A stretch of 64,000 nucleotides of DNA from an uncultured Clostridia bacterium. GTDB taxonomy: Bacteria; Bacillota; Clostridia; UBA1381. The notes beneath the pieces are model-generated. The model did not search any database, was not told the origin of the DNA, and saw nothing but the letters and a program-made list of their open reading frames with translations. A program made the translations under genes and the position numbers. This document shows, piece by piece, positions 7,035 through 16,583 of this stretch. The DNA is taken from the NCBI GenBank assembly GCA_934454145.1, contig CAKSFT010000007.1, forward strand, positions 1-64,000, in the 5' to 3' direction. Each line of letters opens with the position of its first letter. Position 1 is the stretch's first letter.

Positions 7035-8663
7035 ATGGCAAAACAGATTTTATTCGGCGAAGAAGCAAGACGTGCCTTGCAAAGCGGTATTGACCAGCTT
7101 GCCGACACAGTAAAAATTACATTGGGACCAAAGGGAAGAAATGTTGTCCTTGACAAAAAATTCGGCGCTCCGTTAATCACAAATGACGGTGTCACAATTG
7201 CAAAAGAAATTGAGCTTGAAAACCCGTTTGAAAACATGGGTGCACAGCTTGTAAAAGAAGTTGCGACAAAGACGAACGATATCGCCGGCGACGGCACAAC
7301 AACCGCGACATTGCTTGCACAGGCTTTGGTCAGAGAAGGCGCAAAGAATGTCACAGCAGGTGCAAACCCCATGATTGTGAGAAAAGGTATCCAGACCGCA
7401 ATCGACAAGGCTGTGGAAGAATTGCTTAAAAAAGCAAGAAAGGTTTCCGGCAAAGACGACATCGCAAGGGTTGCCTCTGTTTCTGCGGCAAACGACGAAG
7501 TCGGCGCACTCATTGCCGACGCAATGGAAAAGGTTACATCAGACGGCGTTATCACTGTCGAAGAATCAAAGACTGCCGAAACATATTCGGAAATCGTTGA
7601 AGGTATGCAGTTTGACCGCGGTTATATTTCGCCTTATATGGTGACAGACACCGACAAGATGGAGGCAGTCCTTGACGACGCGTACATTCTCATCACAGAC
7701 AAGAAAATTTCAAACATACAGGAAATCCTTCCGCTTTTGGAGCAGATTGTCCAGATGGGCAAAAAGCTTGTCATTATCGCCGAAGATGTAGAAGGCGAAG
7801 CATTGGCTACACTTATCGTAAACAAACTCAGAGGCACATTTGTATGCGTTCCTGTCAAAGCCCCGGGCTTTGGCGACAGAAGAAAGGCAATGCTTGAAGA
7901 TATCGCAATCCTGACAGGCGGTCAGGTAATCTCGGGCGACCTGGGACTGGAACTGAAGGACACGCAGATTTCACAGCTTGGCCGTGCAAGACAGGTTAAA
8001 ATCCAGAAAGAGAACACCATCATCGTTGACGGTGCCGGCGACTCTGAGGCTATAAAGGCAAGGGTTAAGCAGATAAGAAACGAGATTGAAAACACCACGT
8101 CCGAGTTTGACAAAGAAAAACTCCAGGAAAGACTTGCAAAAATGGCAGGCGGCGTTGCCGTAATCAAAGTCGGCGCGGCGACAGAAACAGAAATGAAAGA
8201 AATCAAGCTGAGAATTGAAGACGCACTTGCGGCAACAAAGGCTGCCGTTGAAGAAGGCATTGTTGCCGGCGGCGGAACAAGCTATATAAACATTATCCCG
8301 GCCGTGGAAAAACTTCTTGACAAGGCAGAAGGCGACGAAAAGACAGGTATCCAAATCGTTTTGAGAGCACTGGAAGAGCCCGTCAAGCAAATCGCAAAAA
8401 ATGCCGGTCTTGAAGGCTCTGTAATCGTTGACAAAGTTAAGTCCTGCAAAGAGGGCGTAGGCTACAACGCATTGACAGAAGAATATGTGGACATGATTTC
8501 TGCCGGCATTGTAGACCCTGTCAAGGTTACAAGAAGTGCATTGCAGAACGCGGCAAGCGTTGCGGCGATGGTTTTGACAACAGAAAGCATCGTCACAGAC
8601 AAACCCGAACCCGAAAAACCGGCCGCTCCGGCTATGGACCCGGGCATGGGCGGAATGTATTAA
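7035..8663 (+). CDS. groEL: Chaperonin GroEL
   Basis: The 542-residue 60-kDa chaperonin, an ATP-driven folding chamber. It has the ATP-binding stretch TLGPKGRNVVL and the GDGTTTAT motif of the equatorial domain, an intact apical domain, and ends in a short Gly/Met tail (GMGGMY). I placed the start at the ATG at 7035, which gives the canonical MAKQI N-terminus and a 10-nt spacing from AGAAAGGA; an in-frame TTG at 7026 lies too close to that site. It is transcribed with groES and ends at a perfect 50-bp palindromic terminator. Confidence 0.98.
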   Translation: MAKQILFGEEARRALQSGIDQLADTVKITLGPKGRNVVLDKKFGAPLITNDGVTIAKEIELENPFENMGAQLVKEVATKTNDIAGDGTTTATLLAQALVREGAKNVTAGANPMIVRKGIQTAIDKAVEELLKKARKVSGKDDIARVASVSAANDEVGALIADAMEKVTSDGVITVEESKTAETYSEIVEGMQFDRGYISPYMVTDTDKMEAVLDDAYILITDKKISNIQEILPLLEQIVQMGKKLVIIAEDVEGEALATLIVNKLRGTFVCVPVKAPGFGDRRKAMLEDIAILTGGQVISGDLGLELKDTQISQLGRARQVKIQKENTIIVDGAGDSEAIKARVKQIRNEIENTTSEFDKEKLQERLAKMAGGVAVIKVGAATETEMKEIKLRIEDALAATKAAVEEGIVAGGGTSYINIIPAVEKLLDKAEGDEKTGIQIVLRALEEPVKQIAKNAGLEGSVIVDKVKSCKEGVGYNALTEEYVDMISAGIVDPVKVTRSALQNAASVAAMVLTTESIVTDKPEPEKPAAPAMDPGMGGMY

Positions 8664-8696
8664 TAAATCCCAAAGAGGTAAAATACACATATTAAT

Positions 8697-8746
8697 AAAA
8701 AGCAAGGCTGTAAAAAATCAATTGATTTTTTACAGCCTTGCTTTTT
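8697..8746. terminator. 50-bp perfect palindrome, bidirectional terminator (GGCTGT family)
   Basis: Positions 8697-8721 are the exact reverse complement of 8722-8746, centred on TCAATTGA. It ends groEL on the plus strand and the convergent DUF6062 gene on the minus strand; its last two bases overlap that gene's stop codon. One of the GGCTGT-armed family. Confidence 0.9.
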
Positions 8747-9449
8747 ATTCTTCCATATATCCCGACAGCTTTTCAATAACCTTCTGCGGTGCGTCCTTCG
8801 CCTCGCCCCACTCCATGTCCTTGTTCCTGTAGTCAAATTTCAGTGTAAACCTATGTATGTTCTCCTGCATGCGGTCAAGCTCCTTTTTCTGCCTTTCATA
8901 AGCCGCCGAAATAAACTCTGACGGATTTTTCAGATACTTCCCTGCACGTTCCGCAAGGAAGTAAAAATGCTCCATGCAAAATCCGCGCGATTCGTCAATG
9001 CGCTTGCTGAAATCCGCATCGTTTTTCCACATATAAAAGAAAACCTCCGCATAGCGTTCCATTGTCGCGCCGATTTTTTCACATATAACGCAGCTTTCGG
9101 CGGACAATTCCGCAAAGGGCGCCGCGGTATCATTTTTGCGAAAGATGCCGCGCTCCTTTTTTTGTATCCCCTTTTCGGCGGCGGCAAGACGTTTTCTGTA
9201 TTCTTCCATGTGCGTGTCAAGTATAAGCGCCAGGCTCAGTTTGTTTGGCCTTTTGAAAAGCATGGCATAGTGATGCCTGCAAAACCCCTTTTCGTTGCAC
9301 AAAACGCGATAGTCCGGCTCCATCATTGCCGCGCCCAGCGTATAGTCCACCGTTTCATCTTCAAGTTTCTTTGCAATGATGCAAAACGGGCATTCCCTGC
9401 CGGCGTCCACCGCCTCATTTATCGGTATTGTGTATATTTTTTCCTTCAT
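8745..9449 (-). CDS. DUF6062 family protein
   Basis: A 234-residue cytoplasmic protein with two copies of a Cys/His arrangement: CPFC (about 19-22) with GFCRHHY, and CVIC with GFCMEHFYFL. This pattern matches the clostridial DUF6062 family as I remember it. The paired CxxC and C-x-x-H groups suggest metal binding, but the function is unknown. I used the ATG at 9449; the open frame continues 48 codons upstream through AT-rich, low-quality coding sequence. The ribosome binding site (AAAGGGACG) is only fair. It is convergent with groEL and divergent from dprA. Confidence 0.8.
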   Translation of the reverse strand: MKEKIYTIPINEAVDAGRECPFCIIAKKLEDETVDYTLGAAMMEPDYRVLCNEKGFCRHHYAMLFKRPNKLSLALILDTHMEEYRKRLAAAEKGIQKKERGIFRKNDTAAPFAELSAESCVICEKIGATMERYAEVFFYMWKNDADFSKRIDESRGFCMEHFYFLAERAGKYLKNPSEFISAAYERQKKELDRMQENIHRFTLKFDYRNKDMEWGEAKDAPQKVIEKLSGYMEE

Positions 9450-9550
9450 ATAATATCGTCCCTTTTTTAAATGTTGTATGAATACATTATAATATGAAGC
9501 AAAAAAACTGTCAATATAAATTATAATTTTATAAATAAATAAAAAAACCT

Positions 9551-9579
9551 TTGACATTTTGACATTTTTATAGTAATGT
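9551..9579 (+). promoter_or_regulatory. Probable dprA promoter
   Basis: TTGACA (9551-9556), 17 bp, TAATGT (9574-9579), 37 bp before the dprA start. A second TTGACA overlaps at 9559-9564. The -10 is imperfect. Confidence 0.5.
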
Positions 9580-9616
9580 AAAGAGTGAAACAAAAAAATA
9601 AGGGTGGAAAGTAAAA

Positions 9617-10822
9617 ATGGAAGATTTGATATATTGGGTGTGGCTCACATCAAAAAGATATATAACTCCGCACAAAATCACAACTCTTCTGGAACATCTC
9701 GGGAATGTGCGCACAATATATGAGTCCGACTCTTATCCGGACATTGAAGGCATCGGAATGAAAGAAAAACGCGAACTTTTGAACAAAAGCACCGACAATG
9801 CCGAAAAAATAATTGAGAAGATGAATCTGCTTGGCGGAAAAATTGTCACCATAGATTCACCCGAATACCCCGAAAGTCTGAGGGAAATCCAGCCGCCTCC
9901 GTATGTTTTGTACATGAAGGGACAAGATATAAAATGGTCGGAAAACCTTGCCATCGGCGTGATAGGCTCAAGGCAGTGCACCGAATACGGCAAAGTTGCC
10001 GCGCGCAAGCTGTGCTATGAGCTGGCGATGACTGGTGTGCTGATTGTCAGCGGCATGGCACGCGGCATAGATTCACTCGCCGCGGCATCGGCGCTCCGCG
10101 CAGGCGGCAAAACCGTTGCGGTTTTGGGCGGTGGTCTTGATGTTGTGTATCCGCCCGAAAACGAAAAGCTTATGCAGGCAATCGCCGAAAACGGCGTGGT
10201 CATAACGGAATATCCGCCGTCGACCAGACCGTATCCGCAGAATTTTCCACAAAGAAACCGCATAATCAGCGGTCTTTCGCGCGGACTGCTTGTTGTCGAA
10301 GCCTCAAGGAAAAGCGGCACATTCATCACAGTTGATTATGCACGCAGTTACGGCAGGGACATTTTTGCCGTCCCGGGCGGCATATTCCGCGACACCTCCG
10401 AGGGGACAAATCTTATGATAAAACGCGGCGCCTTCCTGACCACCTCGGTGCGCGATATTTTTGAGAGATATCCGTACGAAGTGTCAATTATACAGCGTGC
10501 CTCGGGAAAACCCGTATACATCAGCACACCGGATTATCCGCGCAAGGCAAAGCAAAAACAATCAGCGCCAAAACAGCCCTCTCGGGACCATACCGACACA
10601 CAGCCCCCCGTCGGCATTTCGATTGACGACGACAGATACAAGGGGCTGAACGAAGACGAAAAATCCATAATATCGCATCTCATGAAAAAGAATATGCATA
10701 TAGACGAATTGTCACGTGAAACCGGCATTGACATAAAGAACCTCAACGCAATTCTTCCCGTTTTGGAAATGATGGGGCATATAACCAAACTGCCGGGGAA
10801 TAACTATAAATTAAGCATATAA
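9617..10822 (+). CDS. dprA: DNA-processing protein DprA (Smf)
   Basis: DprA binds incoming single-stranded DNA and loads RecA during transformation. The 401-residue protein has an N-terminal helical region, a Rossmann-like domain with GVIGSRQCTEYG (about 115-126), VSGMARGID, the GGGLD turn and the RNRIISGLS segment. A C-terminal winged helix (about 345-400) has LSRETGIDIKNL. Length and order match the family. It is followed 45 nt later by topA and trmFO, the usual Bacillota order. No other competence gene is present, so a role in natural transformation here is not shown. Confidence 0.95.
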   Translation: MEDLIYWVWLTSKRYITPHKITTLLEHLGNVRTIYESDSYPDIEGIGMKEKRELLNKSTDNAEKIIEKMNLLGGKIVTIDSPEYPESLREIQPPPYVLYMKGQDIKWSENLAIGVIGSRQCTEYGKVAARKLCYELAMTGVLIVSGMARGIDSLAAASALRAGGKTVAVLGGGLDVVYPPENEKLMQAIAENGVVITEYPPSTRPYPQNFPQRNRIISGLSRGLLVVEASRKSGTFITVDYARSYGRDIFAVPGGIFRDTSEGTNLMIKRGAFLTTSVRDIFERYPYEVSIIQRASGKPVYISTPDYPRKAKQKQSAPKQPSRDHTDTQPPVGISIDDDRYKGLNEDEKSIISHLMKKNMHIDELSRETGIDIKNLNAILPVLEMMGHITKLPGNNYKLSI

Positions 10823-10867
10823 AACACAAACTGCGCCGCGCCTTTTCGCGGCAGAATGGAGAAAAAC

Positions 10868-12964
10868 ATGGCAAAGAAAAAACTTTTAATCGTGGAGTCC
10901 CCTTCAAAAGCCTCCACAATAAAAAAATATCTCGGGAGCGACTACAAAGTCCTTGCATCGGTGGGGCATATCATTGACTTGCCGAAAAGCCAGCTGGGCG
11001 TTGATGTAGAAAATCACTTTGCACCAAAATATATCACCATACGCGGCAAGGGCGACATACTTACACAGCTGAAAAAAGAAGCAAAATCCGCAGATGTCGT
11101 TTATCTTGCAACCGACCCCGACCGCGAAGGAGAGGCAATCAGCTGGCACCTGGCAAATGCGCTGAAGCTTGACTCTGCGTCAAACTGCCGCGTCACCTTC
11201 AACGAAATCACAAAAACAGCCGTCAAGGCGGCAATAAAGCAGCCGCGCAGCATAGACATGGACCTGGTCAATGCACAGCAGGCGCGCAGAATACTGGACA
11301 GAATTGTCGGCTATAAAATAAGCCCCATACTCTGGGAAAAGGTGAAAAAAGGTCTGAGCGCCGGGCGTGTGCAGTCTGTCGCGACGCGCATGATATGCGA
11401 CCGCGAGGAAGAAATACAGAACTTTGTCCCGCGTGAATACTGGACCGTCGAGGCAACCCTTATCGACCCGAAGAGCAGAAAAAGCTTTCCGGCAAAATAT
11501 TGCGCAAAAGACGCCAAAGACAAAGAATTTGAAAGCAGCGAGGAGGCTCAAAAGATTATCAATGCCGTAAGCGGCAAGGATTTCAGCGTAAAAGACATAA
11601 AATCAAAAGATGTCACAAAAAATCCGCCGCCGCCTTTCACTACAAGCACCCTTCAGCAGGACGCATCGAGAAAGCTCAACTTCAACACCGCCAAAACCAT
11701 GCAGACCGCACAGGGCTTGTATGAAGGTATAAACATCGGAGGCAATTTCGGCACAATCGGTCTTATCACATACATGAGAACCGACTCTCTCAGAATTTCT
11801 GCCGAGGCACAAAAGGAAGCAATTGCATATATTTCACAAAATTATGACAAGGAATACCTTTCTCCGCGCCAGTATAAGGCAAAGAAAAACGCTCAGGACG
11901 CGCACGAAGCAATACGCCCCACAAATGTGTTTATCACACCCGAATCTGTGAAAGGAAAGCTGTCAAACGACCAATTCAAGCTTTATAAGCTTATATGGGA
12001 GCGTTTCACGGCAAGCCAGATGTCCGGCGCCATATACGAAACAACCACAATGCTTGCCGATGCAGATGGGCATCTCTTCAAATCAACCGGCTCGAGAGTG
12101 AAATTCAAAGGTTTCACAGCGGTTTACACAGAGGGCGCAGACGTGGCAAAGGAAAAGGACAAGGCGCTCCCGCAGATGAGCGCGGGACAGGAGCTGAAGC
12201 TTAAGGATATCGATGCAAAACAGCACTTTACCCAGCCCCCGGCACGTTTCACCGAGGCAAGCCTTGTGCACGAGCTGGAGGAGGACGGCATCGGCAGACC
12301 AAGCACCTATGCACCGACAATCAGCACAATCCTTGCGCGCGGATATATTGTGCGCAGCAAAAAACAGCTTGTCCCTACAGAACTCGGCATGGTCACCACC
12401 GACATCATGAAATCCAACTTCAAGGACATCGTGGACATTGACTTCACCGCAAAAATGGAAACCGAGCTGGACGAAGTTGAAGAAGGCAGGCTTTCCTGGG
12501 TTAAGCTCATGGAGGACTTTTATCCGCCGTTTGAAAAGAACCTGGAAGAGGCAAAAAAGAGAATAGAAAAAATCACCATAAAGGACGAGGTTTCTGACAT
12601 ACCGTGTGAAAAATGCGGCAGAATGATGGTTTATAAGCTGAGCAAATTCGGCAAATTCCTTGCATGCCCGGGATATCCGGAATGTAAGAATACAAAAACA
12701 ATCCGCTATGAAACGGGTGCAAAATGTCCGAAATGCGGCGGAGAAATTCTTATAAGGCGCTCAAAAAAAGGCAAAGAATATTATGCCTGCGAATTTATGC
12801 CAAAATGCGATTTCATCGCATGGGATAAGCCCGTCGCCGGCAGAACATGTCCGAAATGCGGCGGCGTCCTGTTGCAGAAAAACGGACGCGGCAAAAAAAT
12901 CTTCTGCGCAACGGAAGGCTGCGGATATGAAGAAAAAAAGGAAACAAAGGGGAAAAAGGCATGA
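10868..12964 (+). CDS. topA: DNA topoisomerase I
   Basis: Type IA topoisomerase that relaxes negative supercoils, 698 residues. The Toprim domain is at the N-terminus (LIVESPSKA; DPDREGEA at 83-90). The catalytic tyrosine is Y302 in ITYMRTDSLRI. Three C-terminal four-cysteine zinc fingers follow (CEKCG...CPGYPEC, CPKCG...CEFMPKC, CPKCG...CATEGC). The ATG at 10868 gives the normal N-terminus; an ATG four codons earlier has no ribosome binding site. Its stop codon overlaps the trmFO start by 4 nt (ATGA), so the two are translationally coupled. Confidence 0.97.
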   Translation: MAKKKLLIVESPSKASTIKKYLGSDYKVLASVGHIIDLPKSQLGVDVENHFAPKYITIRGKGDILTQLKKEAKSADVVYLATDPDREGEAISWHLANALKLDSASNCRVTFNEITKTAVKAAIKQPRSIDMDLVNAQQARRILDRIVGYKISPILWEKVKKGLSAGRVQSVATRMICDREEEIQNFVPREYWTVEATLIDPKSRKSFPAKYCAKDAKDKEFESSEEAQKIINAVSGKDFSVKDIKSKDVTKNPPPPFTTSTLQQDASRKLNFNTAKTMQTAQGLYEGINIGGNFGTIGLITYMRTDSLRISAEAQKEAIAYISQNYDKEYLSPRQYKAKKNAQDAHEAIRPTNVFITPESVKGKLSNDQFKLYKLIWERFTASQMSGAIYETTTMLADADGHLFKSTGSRVKFKGFTAVYTEGADVAKEKDKALPQMSAGQELKLKDIDAKQHFTQPPARFTEASLVHELEEDGIGRPSTYAPTISTILARGYIVRSKKQLVPTELGMVTTDIMKSNFKDIVDIDFTAKMETELDEVEEGRLSWVKLMEDFYPPFEKNLEEAKKRIEKITIKDEVSDIPCEKCGRMMVYKLSKFGKFLACPGYPECKNTKTIRYETGAKCPKCGGEILIRRSKKGKEYYACEFMPKCDFIAWDKPVAGRTCPKCGGVLLQKNGRGKKIFCATEGCGYEEKKETKGKKA

Positions 12965-14262
12965 AAGCAAAAGTAATAGGCGCAGGGCTTGCCGGCTGTG
13001 AGGCGGCGCTGCAGCTTGCCGAAAAGGGGATTGACACCGAGCTTTTTGAGATGAAACCCAAAAAATTCTCCCCCGCGCACAAAAGCGAAAACTTTGCGGA
13101 ACTGGTGTGCTCAAACTCCCTCAAAGCCGAACGCATCGAAAACGCCTGCGGACTTTTAAAGGAAGAAATGCACCTTTTCGGCTCTGTAATGATGGAGGCG
13201 GCAAACCGCTCCCGCGTCCCGGCAGGCGGCGCCCTCGCTGTGGACAGAGATATTTTTTCTGCATATATAACCAAAAAAATAAAAAAACACCCAAAAATCA
13301 CGGTGATACATGAAGATGTTTCAAAAATAGACCCTGACGAATACACAATCATAGCCGCCGGCCCCCTGGTGTCAGAGGCGCTTTCGGCAGAAATTGCCAA
13401 ACTGACGGGCAACGAAAACATGTATTTTTATGACGCGGCGGCGCCGGTTTTGCTGAAAGATTCCATAGACATGGCCAAGGTTTTTTATGCCGCACGTTAT
13501 GAGCGCGGTACACCCGACTATATAAACTGCCCCATGACCGAGGCGGAATATTCGGCATTTTACCGCGAACTGATAAACGCCGAAACAACGCCCCTCAAGG
13601 ACTTTGAAAACAAAAAGGTCTTTGAAGGCTGTATGCCTGTCGAGGTCATGGCAAAACGCGGATACGAAACACTGCTTTTCGGCCCCCTGAAGCCCGTCGG
13701 GCTGAAAAACCCCAAAACCGGGAAGGACGACTCATGCGCCGTTGTACAACTGAGGCAGGACAACCGCGAAGCAACGCTATATAATATAGTAGGTTTCCAG
13801 ACAAATCTGAAATGGGGAGAGCAAAAAAGAGTGTTTTCCATGATTCCGGGGCTTGAACATGCGGAATTCGTGCGCTATGGTGTTATGCACCGCAACAGTT
13901 ACTTAAACTCGCCAAAGGTACTCAATATGTTCTATCAGATGAACAAATATCCGAAAATATTCTTTGCCGGGCAGATAACAGGCGTAGAGGGATATGTCGA
14001 ATCGGCGTCCTCGGGCATATTGGCAGGCTTCAACATGGCACGGCTGATTCTCGGGAAACCGATGCTTGTGCCCGACCAAAAGACCGCCATCGGCTCATTG
14101 CCGCTTTACATCTCAGATTCCTCAAAAGAGTTCATACAACCCATGAATGCCAATTTCGGCATCATTGAAAGCTGGCCCGAACGCGTGCGCGGCGGCAAAG
14201 CCGAAAAATATAAGCTTATTGCCGAAAGGGCACTCAAAACATGTAAGGAGAAATTGTTATGA
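12961..14262 (+). CDS. trmFO: tRNA m5U54 methyltransferase TrmFO (folate/FAD dependent)
   Basis: TrmFO methylates U54 in the T-loop of tRNA using methylene-tetrahydrofolate and FAD. The 433-residue product starts with the FAD-binding GAGLAGCEAALQLAEKG and contains the conserved ELVCSNSLK segment (C50, equivalent to the N-terminal catalytic-site cysteine of the family), RVPAGGALAVDR, and the C-terminal GQITGVEGYVESA motif. It is coupled to topA by an ATGA overlap and to the next gene by a second ATGA overlap, so dprA-topA-trmFO and the thioredoxin-fold gene probably form one transcript. Confidence 0.97.
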   Translation: MKAKVIGAGLAGCEAALQLAEKGIDTELFEMKPKKFSPAHKSENFAELVCSNSLKAERIENACGLLKEEMHLFGSVMMEAANRSRVPAGGALAVDRDIFSAYITKKIKKHPKITVIHEDVSKIDPDEYTIIAAGPLVSEALSAEIAKLTGNENMYFYDAAAPVLLKDSIDMAKVFYAARYERGTPDYINCPMTEAEYSAFYRELINAETTPLKDFENKKVFEGCMPVEVMAKRGYETLLFGPLKPVGLKNPKTGKDDSCAVVQLRQDNREATLYNIVGFQTNLKWGEQKRVFSMIPGLEHAEFVRYGVMHRNSYLNSPKVLNMFYQMNKYPKIFFAGQITGVEGYVESASSGILAGFNMARLILGKPMLVPDQKTAIGSLPLYISDSSKEFIQPMNANFGIIESWPERVRGGKAEKYKLIAERALKTCKEKLL

Positions 14263-14783
14263 ATAAAAAATCCAAAATTATAATCATTGCCGTTGCCGCA
14301 CTGCTGATTATTGCGGCAATTGCGGTTACTTTTGCCGTGCGCAAAAATAAAACAAACACCCCGTCCGGCGGCCCGTCAGTTTCCCAAAACACCGGCGCGA
14401 CCGACACAATCCGGGACAATGCACAAAAAAATGAATCTGACGAGAAAGACGCCGCAGACAGCGCGGACAAGCAACAGGAAAATACCGATGCCGATTCCGA
14501 AAAGGTATACACTCCCACATTTATGTATTTTATTTCCTCAAAAGACGCCGATTTTGACAAAACAAATGAGGTTATAGAGCGACTCAAAAAGGAATACGGC
14601 AACAGGGTCACCTTTGACATAAGAAATGTGGACGACGACCCGAAACAGCTTGAAAACTTTCCTGTTGAAAATCAGACCCCCGCACTTATCATGCTGAACA
14701 CAAAAAACGACATTTCAAACTTTCTTTTCCAAAACGGAAAATATGAGGATTTGAAAGCGGCAATAGATGCCGCCCTAAAATAA
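14259..14783 (+). CDS. Membrane-anchored thioredoxin-fold-like protein without the CxxC site
   Basis: A 174-residue protein with an N-terminal membrane anchor (about 7-27) and a long Asn/Ser/Asp/Glu-rich linker. A C-terminal domain (about 85-174) follows: a strand TFMYFISS, a helix, a second strand VTFDIRNVDDDP, the NQTPALIMLN segment with a cis-Pro-like TPALI, and FLFQNGKYEDLKAAID. This is the order of a thioredoxin fold, but the place of CxxC reads SSKDADF and the protein has no cysteine. It therefore cannot be a dithiol oxidoreductase. The domain assignment is from pattern only. The start overlaps the trmFO stop by 4 nt. Its 3' end overlaps a small minus-strand gene by 9 nt. Confidence 0.65.
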   Translation: MNKKSKIIIIAVAALLIIAAIAVTFAVRKNKTNTPSGGPSVSQNTGATDTIRDNAQKNESDEKDAADSADKQQENTDADSEKVYTPTFMYFISSKDADFDKTNEVIERLKKEYGNRVTFDIRNVDDDPKQLENFPVENQTPALIMLNTKNDISNFLFQNGKYEDLKAAIDAALK

Positions 14784-15029
14784 GCGCATCAAAATCACGG
14801 TCAAAATGATTCCCGACAGCAAAAAAATCCCCTCCGACAAAAATCTGTGTTTTTTCGGTGAGGGATTTTTTCTTATCCTCGGGAAATACCCCTCCACAAT
14901 CTTTTCCGCTTCTTTTATTATGCTTTCCTCCTCCGCCTCCGCCCCTTCCTTCAGGATAATTATTGCCTGTGCGACAAATGGAGAAGAAAGCTTGTCGAGA
15001 ATGATTACCTTTTTTTCTTTGTTTTTCAT
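14775..15029 (-). CDS. Small hypothetical membrane protein
   Basis: An 84-residue protein with a polar N-terminal domain (KVIILDKLSSPFVAQAIIILK, then an acidic helix) and one C-terminal membrane helix (about 63-83), which would leave most of the protein in the cytoplasm. I do not recognise a family with confidence. The upstream GGGGGTATGTC is a usable but unusual ribosome binding site. Its 3' end overlaps the preceding plus-strand gene by 9 nt. The reading frame looks coding in composition. Confidence 0.6.
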   Translation of the reverse strand: MKNKEKKVIILDKLSSPFVAQAIIILKEGAEAEEESIIKEAEKIVEGYFPRIRKNPSPKKHRFLSEGIFLLSGIILTVILMRLF

Positions 15030-15358
15030 GACATACCCCCAAAGCTTCTTTTAACAATTTTGTAGCAAATTACAGGTTTGTTACATATGGATATTTTGCC
15101 CAAATTTGCAATGTTTATACTGATATTTTTCACATTTTTCAATATTTTTTGAAAATTTTACATTTGTTATATGGCATATTTTTCCATTTATTGGAATATA
15201 CTGGAATAAATTTTGTAAAACTTATATAGAAGGGCGGTGATATCAAAGAAAAAAACAGGGGGTAATTGGTGGAATGTAACAACTTCTTAATAATTTGGTT
15301 GACAATCAAACCCAAATTATAGTATAATGCAAGAGATATGTTTAGGAGGTAGTAAATT
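15030..15358. other. AT-rich intergenic region upstream of the G5/3D gene
   Basis: About 330 bp between divergent genes. It holds the strong promoter of the G5/3D gene at its right end. The rest is very AT-rich (15,100-15,220) with no gene, recognised riboswitch or repeat that I can identify. Confidence 0.5.
15299..15328 (+). promoter_or_regulatory. Promoter of the G5/3D-domain gene
   Basis: TTGACA (15299-15304), 18 bp, TATAAT (15323-15328): both hexamers match the sigma-A consensus. The start codon is 30 bp further on, after AGGAGGT. Confidence 0.8.
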
Positions 15359-16483
15359 ATGTTATTGGAAAAAATGCGTAATAACTGCCGTAATAAGAAA
15401 AGTTTGGCATTGGCTTTGGCGTTTATTGTTATGATAAGCATGCTTTCCATGGGCGCCATATACGATATGGAAACAAAGACCGTGACGCTTATCACGCGAA
15501 ATGCCTTTGAAGGTATTGAAAACAACCGTGACATTGTCACACGAAAAACAACTGTAAAAGAATTTCTGGAGGAGCAGGAAATCGTCCTTGAAAAAGATGA
15601 TGTATTAAATGCTGACCTTTCGGAAGAATTATATCCCAAACAAATTATTACGGTAGAAAAGTCGAGAATGATAGAAATTCATTGCGACGGACAAACGAGC
15701 TTTAAAAAAGCAGTCAAAAAAACAGTGGGCGAAGCACTCAAAGATGCCGGGATAATAGTATCAAACACAGATATTGTCACCCCGTCGGTATCTTCCGATG
15801 TGACACCCGAGATGGTGATAACTGTTGACCGTGTCGAAATCAAAGAAGAAACGGTTGACACGGAAATCCCGTACCAATCGGTCAAAGAGCCCGACCCCAC
15901 GCGTTATCTTGGGGAATCGGCGGCAAAACAATACGGTGTGCCGGGCGTCAAGCGTGATGTATACAAAGTCACACGCATAAACGGAGAAGAAACCGCAAGG
16001 GAACTGATTTCGAGCGGCACGGAAAAAGAACCCGTGAGCGAAATTATCCTGACCGGCACAAAACAGCACGAGCGCATCATAAACAAAAAACAGGCACTCG
16101 CGGCGGCAAACGGAGGTTTCCGCGATGCAGGCGAAGAAATCGAGGCAACGTCATCACAAAAAGGATTTTCATATTCCAAAGTCCTCAATGTCACCGCGAC
16201 AGCCTATGACCCTTCGCCCGAAACAAACGCGGGGTACAGCAAAACGGCGCTTGGGCTTACGCCGGAATATGGCGTTGTCGCAGTCGACCCGAGGGTTATC
16301 CCCCTGGGGACAAAGCTTTACATCGAATCGTCTGACGGCGGTGCGTCATGGGTATACGGCTATTGCATCGCAGGGGACACCGGCGGCGCAATAAAAGGAA
16401 ACAGAGTGGATTTGTGCTACAACACAAAATCGGAATGTATCCAATTCGGCAGAAGAAGCGCAACGGTATATATCTTGAACTGA
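15359..16483 (+). CDS. YabE-like G5 and 3D domain cell-wall protein
   Basis: A 374-residue exported protein. An N-terminal membrane/signal segment (about 14-34) is followed by two DUF348 repeats (about 38-140), a G5 domain (about 190-265) and a C-terminal 3D domain (about 280-374). The 3D domain has DPRVIPLGTKLYIE, AGDTGGAIKGNRVDL and conserved aspartates. This is the architecture of Bacillus YabE and of Rpf-like wall hydrolases with a lytic-transglycosylase-type fold. The likely role is peptidoglycan turnover outside the membrane. It has its own strong promoter and ends at a long hairpin. It sits directly upstream of rsmA, as yabE does in related genomes. Confidence 0.88.
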   Translation: MLLEKMRNNCRNKKSLALALAFIVMISMLSMGAIYDMETKTVTLITRNAFEGIENNRDIVTRKTTVKEFLEEQEIVLEKDDVLNADLSEELYPKQIITVEKSRMIEIHCDGQTSFKKAVKKTVGEALKDAGIIVSNTDIVTPSVSSDVTPEMVITVDRVEIKEETVDTEIPYQSVKEPDPTRYLGESAAKQYGVPGVKRDVYKVTRINGEETARELISSGTEKEPVSEIILTGTKQHERIINKKQALAAANGGFRDAGEEIEATSSQKGFSYSKVLNVTATAYDPSPETNAGYSKTALGLTPEYGVVAVDPRVIPLGTKLYIESSDGGASWVYGYCIAGDTGGAIKGNRVDLCYNTKSECIQFGRRSATVYILN

Positions 16484-16488
16484 GCCGA

Positions 16489-16548
16489 AAAATCGGGAGA
16501 GGGTTTGCGGCAAAACGCATTGGTTTTGCCGCGGCTCCTCCCGATTTT
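16489..16548 (+). terminator. Long two-tier hairpin terminator
   Basis: AAAATCGGGAG (16489-16499) pairs with CTCCCGATTTT (16538-16548), and inside it GCGGCAAAAC (16507-16516) pairs with GTTTTGCCGC (16523-16532). It separates the G5/3D gene from rsmA, which starts 35 bp later. Confidence 0.75.
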
Positions 16549-16583
16549 ATGGTTTGACAAATCAACACGAAAGGATATTTTCA

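Noticed and set aside
7971..8705. A 244-codon minus-strand frame antisense to groEL
   Set aside because: It is the shadow of a strongly conserved groEL gene and has no start signals or recognisable domains.
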